Source of the DNA: Gymnopus androsaceus JB14
Lineage: Eukaryota; Basidiomycota; Agaricomycetes; Agaricales; Omphalotaceae
Direction: 5' to 3'
NCBI GenBank assembly: GCA_009733575.1
Contig: ML769426.1
Location: forward strand, 248,001 to 312,000
Length of the DNA: 64,000 nt
Below, in pieces: positions 56,692-64,000 of the stretch. Numbering within the stretch: the stretch's first letter is position 1; every line of letters begins with the position of its first letter. Below the pieces are notes generated by a model. It was not told the DNA's origin and did not search any database. It was given only the letters and a program-made list of their open reading frames with translations. Made by a program: the position numbers and the translations under genes.

Positions 56692-57814
56692 AATCTAACT
56701 CATCATTGCCTCCTCTGGGACTTATACAAGTGGTGAAAATGACAATGGCATATATATATTGGTACACGGAGTTTTGTTCTTTCTATGATCCAACTACCAA
56801 GGCAGCTTTTCTCAAGAAAGTGGTTTTATACTTAAGTAATTCTTAGAATGTTCCTAAGAATTAAAGTTATCCTAAATTGCAAGTATCAATTTTACTTAAG
56901 TAAATACTTAAGTATAGGCATAACTAGCTCATGCAAAATAATCTTGAAATGGGTGATTATGAAGTAAAAGTAAAAGTAAAAGTAATAAAGTAAAGTAAAG
57001 TAAAGTAAGTACTACTATCTTATATCCTCTGCAAACTTTAGTTTAAAGTAAAACGCCAAATCAGCTGTGTAAGTAATAAAGTATAGTAAGTTATTCAAAG
57101 TATTAGTAAAGTAAAGTAGGTAACATGGAAGAAAACCATGAGCAATGCATAAGTTTCTAAAGAAAATACTAAGCAGAGAGTATATGAGTCCTACTGAATT
57201 GTAGTGGTAGTCAAGTGAGAGTAGATACAATGAGATGGTAGAGGTAAGAGTTGTAGAGGTGGTGTCAATGAGGGCCCATTGGGTCTTTATATATATGTAG
57301 GGAAAATCACATGATATTCCAAGAGAACAATAGAAACTGTTCATTGTCTTGTCAAACCGGCAACAATGACAATGGCAAAGTTGTCTATTGTTCTTAACTA
57401 GGAAATCTCCACAGCTAGCATATAAAAGGCCCCCCACCTCTGTCCTAGATTTCAGAGCTCCCTCCTGGCTCCAACCTTCTCCTTTACATTACTTCAACAG
57501 TCAACCTCCTTGCTTCTTTACATTATTTAAGAAATGCTTATATTCCTTAAGTATTTTTCAAGTAAGTACAGTATTTAACCAGTCCTTTAGACGGTAAATA
57601 TTGTTATTGCTTGCCAAAAATTATTGAAGGTATATAGGGCTTGACTATGTATCTACAATCGATTAATATGATCTAAACTATGTCTGTGCCAAATCGCTTG
57701 TTGCTAGCGTCGAATTGCGGGTAGCAATGAGCGGAACAAGATGGGAAGTCCGATTCCGCTAATTCCGGCTCAATTGAACAGTGTGACATTATGTCACGCG
57801 GAACACGTTCCGTT
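56692..57814. other. 1.1 kb between family-B copy 2 and the pogo gene
   Basis: 56740-56840 has the short YTEFCSFYDPTTKAAFL frame. 56955-57010 is a degenerate AAAGTA repeat. 57780-57797 has the palindrome GTGACATTATGTCAC close to the pogo gene's stop. Nothing else recognised. Confidence 0.45.
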
Positions 57815-60160
57815 TTAATCGTCGTCCTCCGATGAGATTTCTCCCTCATCAATGATAATCTCCTCGCTATCCTCTTCCTGTGGGTCATTACTAGCCATTC
57901 TCCTCCGTATCTTGGGCTTTAGAGCCATGGGCTCTGGTAAAAATCCAGCGTCCCTTGCCTTTGGCTTTGGATTCTGCTGATCCCAATCCTTCAACTGAGC
58001 ACCTTGCCATTTTGCTACTGCACGATCAGACTCCCATCTAACGAGTGCAGCTTTCCATGCGTGAGTCTTAGCCTCGTTTCTCTCCCTTCGCTTCTGATCC
58101 TCTTGCTCCCACAACACCAACTCTGCAGCCTGCAATTCTCTCGCTGTTTTCCTTGCTTCTTTCTCGTTTTCCTTCTCTTTCACCTCCATCTCATGCTCTA
58201 CAACATGCTGGAAAAAAGCATCTCCTGTCAATAAACAAGGTAAGCCATCCTTTAGCAGTCTCCCTTTCCCTTTCCCTTTCTTCAACACCTTTTCCTCTTT
58301 AGCTGCAAGTTGAGTTCGTACACGGTTGGCATACAGCTGCTGGAGCACTGCCTGTCCCTGTAGCTGCAAGACCTGCCCCTTTGCTAGTGTTAACCTTTCG
58401 GTCTGCATCTGAAGCGCCTCCAAGAGTCTTTGTTCATTGGTGGTCTTCAGTTTCAAAGCCAAGACATCGGATACAATACTTTTAGCGGTTCCGACGGGCG
58501 AGAGGGCAAATGTCTGTAGATCGGGTAGATTATGTGCGGATTTCATAGGAGATTTTGATACCAGGAATGCGAGGTCGGTGGAATGAAGTTCGGGTAGTGC
58601 TATTCGAGCACGGCGAAGTTGATTGGGTGTGTGCACAAGAGCTGTTTCGGTGGAGGAGCTTGAGGGCTGACCATCTTTTTCCAAGTTATCTATGGCTTCA
58701 CCCCCAACATCCTCCGAGTCTCCCTCTTCCTTCTCATGCAACAAACATATGGCCCTAGCGACATCAATGAGGAGCTCGGTAACAACACGAACCGGCGTAG
58801 CCATCTCTACAGGTGTGAAGACTTTCGTTGATGTAGCTTTACTCGGTGCCATCATGTCCTGCGTCACCACTGTCCGATCCACTGGCCATAGACCAGTTTT
58901 TCGAAATGCTGTTTGGATTAGGTCTGGAGTCATGGCGCGAATGTGAGCTTTCCCGTAACTCATGGCAAATGTGTCTTTTGTAATTGATAGCCCTGTTTCG
59001 CGCATGTAGCGGTCACGTTCATCTCCAAAAGCTCCTTTCAACGCACTGAAACATACAACATCAAGCCCCTGGTAGATGTGAGTACCATGCGCAACATAAC
59101 ATGGAACATGGATTCTGTGCTCTCGGCAGTACTCAAGAAATGCACGGGATACATGGGATGCATGGCTGTCAACACTGAGGCAGCGATATCGTCCATTGGC
59201 TTTATCTCGCGTCAAGCGTTTGAAGTGTTTTGCGAATTCGAGACCAAGTTCATTGTCAGTCCATCCCTTTTTCGAGTATCCGACCCTAATAATTGATTAG
59301 AGCCCTTCACAGTTAGAAAATAGCTTCGAAACGCACATGGAATTCAGGGGATCGTTCTGCTGCCATGTTACACTGTATCCTTTCCCTTTGAAGATCATCG
59401 CAGGGGGTATAGAAGTACCATCTGCACATATCGTCACAAGTACTGTTGTCATTTCTCTATTCCCTCCTCGTTGTTGGTATTGCATTTTCTTTCCTGTGTG
59501 CCCAATCACCTTAGTTGCCCCTCCGCTCAAATTGTTGAAACCAATCTCGTCAAAAGCATGCATACACTCCCGCGCCATAGGCTTTCCATCATCACCGGTT
59601 TTAGCAAGGTCTTCCATCAGATCGAAGTAAAGTTTATTGCTGTGAGGATTCACGGCCTGGCCGCGCAGAGTATCAAGGGATGATGCATTGAAGACATGTA
59701 AGCAGTCCGAGTGTCGCGCGACAAAGCGATAAGTCCAGCGTTTTCCAACGCCTTTCTCTGGAAATTTGGAACCCAATCTACTGCGACAGATCTCATCAAC
59801 ATGCTCCTTGAGCCTTCGGTGATCCAAAGGATGCCCCCAGGAAGCCAACTCGAGAGCATAATTGATGACCGCTTTAGTTTCCTCCGACGTCAACCAGCTC
59901 TTCTCGGCATTGAATTCCGCTGAATATCTCCCTCCCTTGAGAAGATTCCAGACAGTGGTGTGATTGATTTCAACAACCTTCCCGGTTTCCTGTCTGTATT
60001 CAGCTGCAACTTCTTTACAGACTCGATGTAGCCCATGAACAAGACCATCACTGGCTTCTTGATATTGTTGGTAAAGAGCTACAGCTCTAGCATGCAGTTT
60101 TTGCCTTTCTTTAGAGTGGAGCTGAGCTCGCTTATCCAACGAGAGTGCACGGCGACCCAT
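57815..60160 (-). CDS. Pogo-like transposase (CENP-B/DDE_1 type)
   Basis: Two exons (60160-59337 and 59285-57815) joined by a 51 nt GT-AG intron (GTGCGT...TTAG) give 2295 nt, 764 aa. The N-terminal part has a psq-like helix-turn-helix (INHTTVWNLLKGGRYSAEFN) and a CENP-B-like helix block (KGVGKRWTYRFVARHSDCL). The catalytic core has Asp in MHAFDEIGFNNL, Asp in CLSVDSHASHVSRAF and a third Asp in GLDVVCFSALKG, the DDD pattern of pogo/Tigger elements. VPCYVAHGTHIYQGLD is the conserved lead-in. The C-terminal 250 residues are charged and coiled-coil-like (EKENEKEARKTARELQAAE) with an acidic end (EEDSEEIIIDEGEISS). No disabling change is seen. Terminal repeats of the element could not be found. Confidence 0.9.
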
Positions 60161-60736
60161 AATGTGACGGTGACTGAGCCAGAATGAAGGAAAACTAAGA
60201 TATTCGAAGTTGTGTGTGACAGAATGTCACGCTTGAATGTGAGTCACCTTTTGTCACACCTGTTGCCATGAAATGTATGTTTCTCTTACCGAGCTTGCAA
60301 TTGTATGTCTCATGGGCCCAAACTTATTTACACAAGTGATATAAGTGGTATACACCTACTGAGACTATTATGGACATATAATCTGAGCTATAGCAAGTCT
60401 TACAAAGGATTTAGATTTTCGCATGAAGTCCTCAACGGCACTAAATGTATTCCAGAATCACGGTATTACGACAACCTGCCAACGCGTGGTCTAAGAAATG
60501 TTGGGTCGATGTTTATCCATATATTTGAACACTCATTTGGCTCGTAAAGGACCTTGAACGTTGAAAACTTGTAAGTGTTTAAAGGAATGATCATGTCTAA
60601 AGGACTGGTTAAATACTGTATTTCTCTTAGGAAACAATTACAGTTGTTCATTTTATAGTGTTAAATTTTTTTAATATTTACTGACTTAGTGACTTCATTA
60701 ATTACTTACTTACTTACTTACTGCCTACTTACTTAC
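60161..60736. other. Upstream of the pogo gene, with a TTAC microsatellite
   Basis: 60212-60228 holds TGTGACAGAATGTCAC, a near twin of the palindrome at 57780. 60700-60745 is an (ACTT)n tract. No gene recognised. Confidence 0.5.
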
Positions 60737-61077
60737 TTACTTACTTAAACTGCCTTGCATCAGTTTAAATCTGTGCAAATTAATACTAATACAAACAGAG
60801 CTTTGAGCACTCTGATCATGCTGAAATTGCATTTCCAATAGTATATACATGATACAAGGACATTTACCAGCTGGGTTGGCATTATTATGCTGAGGTACTC
60901 TATCTTTAGATGTAAGAATTCTGTTTAAGCCAGTTTAAATTGTGAATTGCATCAAACTGCACTGAAAAATGCACTGCTAAAGATTGCACTGATGGACCGT
61001 TTAAACCAGTGGCAGTTTACAGTTCATCCAGGTTTCAAAAAATCTTGCACTGGCGTTGAATTGGACCTTAAGACCCT
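60737..61077. repeat. MITE family A, truncated copy
   Basis: Runs from AAACTGCCTTGCATCAG to GGACCTTAAGACCCTATTC and matches the second half of 4788-5157 plus the terminus seen at 2569. The left end is lost in the ACTT microsatellite. Confidence 0.7.
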
Positions 61078-61860
61078 ATTCCAATCTGTCTCCCTCCTTG
61101 AGCAATTCTGATGAATGTCCTTGCAGAAATACCTTTTCATCAAATTTTCTAAGCAACCAAATTGCCTTTCTGCCCAAGCTACCAGATAGCGCCACATAGA
61201 TAGTGAACAGATCCAACAATCCCCCAGGTGGACTTGCAATATTCACAGACACTGGGACAACGGTTTGTCCCTGCAACCTGTAGCCAGTAAATGCATATGC
61301 CAGTGTCAATGGGAACTGCTTTCATTTGACTGTTCATGACACAGGAGGTCCTTTTCATGATTCTCATGGCTTGAATTGGGGCTGGATTGGAAGCTGCTTG
61401 ACTCATGTTGGGTCCATTTTTACAAGGATGTAGACTGGGAGATACTTTAGCTGCACCACCACATTATTCTCAGGTATGGCTGGCTCATCTGGATGAAGAA
61501 TGATATCTTCAATAGTATCCCGTGCTCTATTCGCTAAGTCCAAGTCTGTTTCCGAGATATTTTGAATCACCATGACTTTTGCTCCAATTGCAATGGACAG
61601 TGTTTCGGGAAGATCTTGTTTGGTATTACACTTTTTCCCTTTCACTGTTCTGTGGCTTCCACGCAGTGCTATTCATTCCATATTGTTATGCAAGGGTGAG
61701 TTCACAATCCTTTATTAAATCTTCAGCCAGGCAAATAAATATTTTCCAACCCTGCATGCATCAATGTTTCTGTAGTGCTGCTTCATTCCTTGCCCTCCAA
61801 ACACCATGACGTGGCATTACTAATGCTGCATCCTGCCACTCTTTGCTTTCATAGTCTATT
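61078..61860 (-). pseudogene. C-terminal part of a Pif1/Helitron-type helicase
   Basis: On the minus strand, in several frames: EWQDAALVMPRHGVW, then ARNEAALQKH (about 61835-61760), LPETLSIAIGAKVMVIQN (61610-61555), VVQLKYLPVYILVKM (61455-61410), PLTLAYAFTGYRLQGQTVV (61310-61250) and IYVALSGSLGRKAIWLLRKF (61205-61145). These are the last helicase motifs of Pif1-like proteins as found at the end of fungal Helitron transposases. Frames change several times and stops are present. Confidence 0.75.
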
Positions 61861-63009
61861 TTTGGGCAGCTGTTAAGCCCATGCAGCCCAGATCAAAGTA
61901 TCGGGAAATCAATCGCAAATTGATTGTGGGAATCGACCGATGTCAATCAATCGATGATCTGGGTTGGACCTTTGAAGTAATGGGACTTGGTGAAGCTATT
62001 AGCAACACCCTTAACACACTGTAATGTGGCCCAGAGGAAAGGAGTGGAAGAAGGGCGCAGTGGAGTGAACACACAGCCGCAAGTTGATCGCAAATTAATC
62101 GCAATGTCGATCAATTGATCAACGGAGATATTGGAATAAAGACTAGAGAAAATCAGCTAGGCTAAGTTGATTTTCAAACTAAAGTTACAATACATGGTAT
62201 ACTACTCAAATACTAGTGAGTTTGGATAAAAGGATAAATGTAAAGAGCAATAAGTAATATATATCCAGGACTGTATTCAGTAAGTATAACAATAAAGTAA
62301 TTCAGTAAGAAAGACAAAAGAATATAAAAGGAATAAAACAATAAGTATTGGAATGTTTGTCCAAACATGATAGGGATGTTTCCAAAGGTAAAGGGCAGCT
62401 ATCAGATCAATATGTTGATTGATCGGAAATCGGCGGCAAGTGTTGAACATCAGCAGCAAGTGTCGGACATTGGCAATGCGCAGTGATGATTGCATGGATA
62501 TAACAGTAGTCAATATGTTGATACATTGAAAGGTTGATTGATCAATGGCAAGTGATCGGAAATTGGCAGCAAGTGTTGGAAATGAGCAGTGATGATAGCA
62601 TGGATATAACAGCAGTGGGAATTGTTAATCACCATGCTGTTTAGCATATGAAGGTCTGCTTTGTTATCTGGCCAAATCTCAATTGCAAAAGCAGTTCCTG
62701 TTGCGCAGCATATAAGCTAGGAGGTGCAGTGACTAGCAATTACCGCGTGATTAAGCTTGTAGAGCTGATAGAGAGAGGTAAAAGACTAGTAGAAGTTGTT
62801 TTCATCAGCAGTACTACTGGAGTCCTTATATACTGTAGTACTGTATTCATTACATATATGGTAGTATCCTTCTAGTATGTTCTATGTGCATGAGCTATGA
62901 TGTCGTCCATAAAGCTACTTACTAAGATACTACTGAGGCTGAGTAAGACTACCTTGGCAATGACTGATAGCATCATATGATCAAGATGATGAGTGATATC
63001 ATCATATGT
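61861..63009. repeat. Insertion splitting the helicase, with GATCGGAAAT repeats
   Basis: This 1.1 kb piece lies between two parts of the same helicase. It has GATCAATCGATG-like words at 61900-61960 and 62080-62125, and a diverged tandem (GATCGGAAAT, GGCAGCAAGTGT, AGCAGTGATGATTGC) at 62410-62510 and 62540-62612. No coding region is recognised. It is probably a non-autonomous element, ends undefined. Confidence 0.5.
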
Positions 63010-63233
63010 TCAACAGTTCCTTCCATGGTGCATCTGCTTCTTCAAAAGTAACACTGTGTCAAATTCTTCATAGAGCATTTGCCCTAATCCCTGCTCATCT
63101 CCTTCACTACTCTTCATAAATAGTGCATTCTGAGGGGATGTTCCAAAAGGTGGAAACTGATGGAAATCTCTGCAGAGCATGACATGGATTCCTCCAAAGA
63201 AATGACCATTTGAAGGATTGCCCTTCCCTATGC
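63010..63233 (-). pseudogene. Pif1-type helicase fragment with Walker B motif
   Basis: The minus strand reads FFGGIHVMLCRDFHQFPPFG, then EGDEQGLGQMLYEEFDTVLL, then KKQMHHG. DFHQFPP is the Walker B/sensor segment of Pif1-like helicases, where active proteins have CGDFHQFPP. It lies upstream (in protein order) of the 61078-61860 part and is cut at 63233 by the family-B repeat. Confidence 0.78.
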
Positions 63234-64000
63234 TAATACGCCGAATTTTTGGCAAGACCTCGAGAACGCGATTCTTGACAAGTTTGCTTCTAGAGACAGT
63301 ATAAGAGAGCTATAGTGAGCCCAAGCTGATAGCTGTAACAAGTCTAATAAGTGTGGAAGTACTTGGACCAACAGAGCCACGGTATTGAACTGAATATCAG
63401 CTCTAAGTAGTTTGTAGGAATCCATAGTCCGGTAGTGGAGTCTTACTGGCATGTCAACACCAGAACTCATATTAAAAGAGGCACATTGCCCACATAGACT
63501 CAAGCTCCAAAGGATACACTCTGAAGACAAGTAACTCAGGGATTATGGAAGGATATAAACTTTGCAAAATGGGACAGAACCAATTCCAGTGGGCTGATGC
63601 CAAGATTGTCATGATAGCCGAAGGATACTTCGAAGCTTGATACCGAGGAAGCACTAATAATCTGTTTGGCGCCAAACAAATGGATAACCGGCATATGCTG
63701 AAAGAACGAAACAAGAACAGGAGGATTGACAAAGCCAAGAGAGTATACGTAGACCCTCAAAATGACGTGTACCAGTATTGGAAGGCATACATGTCTGCCA
63801 AGAAATGGAAGAAATGATGCGTAATAGACAGAGATTCGAGCTAGGAGAATAACACCATACTTTAGTTGGTGTTTTCCTGCATGAATATACTGCAGGGATA
63901 TAGAGATATGGGTATGATTGGAAAGCTATGAGGACAGAGAATGATAATACAAAAGAAGGAAAGGAGGACACAATAAGTTACAACGCGAAACAGAACTATG
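63234..64000 (+). repeat. Start of a third family-B-related copy with a gag-like frame
   Basis: Begins TAATACGCCGAATTTTTGGC and has AGAGAGCTATAGTGAGCCCA like the other family-B left ends, then diverges. At 63553-63819 the plus strand reads KLCKMGQNQFQWADAKIVM, one stop at about 63640, then NNLFGAKQMDNRHMLKER and KRVYVDPQNDVYQYWKAYM. This could be a relic of a retroelement Gag, but I do not recognise it. It continues beyond the window. Confidence 0.5.

Overview
This window looks like a transposon-rich accessory region of a basidiomycete (Agaricomycetes) genome. The host-type genes carry many short introns of about 45-75 nt with GT-AG (and a few GC-AG) borders. Two genes belong to multi-pass membrane families I know from mushroom-forming fungi. 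The mobile elements (DIRS-like, Ty3/Gypsy-like, Tc1, pogo, hAT, Helitron/Pif1-type helicase, integrase-core genes) are also typical of such genomes. No bacterial features are present.

Layout. 0-13 kb is almost entirely transposon debris: a broken integrase-core gene, a 1.7 kb repeat with long inverted ends (family B), a decayed DIRS-like retroelement (zinc-knuckle ORF, RT-RNase H, tyrosine recombinase) split by an LTR-like insertion, and a nearly intact Tc1 element at 11.2-12.6 kb. A seven-TM-type gene lies at 15.5-17.0 kb, next to a quinone-reductase gene relic. 17.85-24.35 kb is a tower of non-autonomous inverted-repeat elements: a 2.2 kb element with a nested MITE that carries tRNA-like boxes, then a 3.6 kb palindromic element with about 600 bp arms and a 12 bp target duplication. 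A complete cytochrome P450 gene follows at 25.4-27.4 kb (minus strand), then a dead Gypsy element (28.2-33.4 kb) with at least four further insertions in it.

34.9-51.5 kb holds most of the host genes: a UbiA-type prenyltransferase, a DUF6533-type membrane protein, a class-I O-methyltransferase, and a FAD-dependent aromatic monooxygenase. I could reconstruct the P450 (482 aa), O-methyltransferase (507 aa) and monooxygenase (443 aa) exon by exon with consistent phases. The UbiA gene (343 aa) also closes in frame but has one uncertain exon. Together the four enzymes are what one would expect for a prenylated-aromatic or meroterpenoid pathway (prenylation, oxidative decarboxylation or hydroxylation, O-methylation, P450 oxidation). 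I think this stretched, transposon-diluted cluster is the most interesting biology in the window, but its function is inferred.

52-64 kb returns to mobile DNA: a second copy of the MITE with Pol III-like boxes, a second 1.8 kb family-B copy that looks like a long LTR, an intact pogo-like transposase gene (764 aa, one intron), pieces of a Pif1/Helitron-type helicase, and the start of a third family-B copy at the window end. All coordinates and splice sites were read by eye; no similarity search was run.
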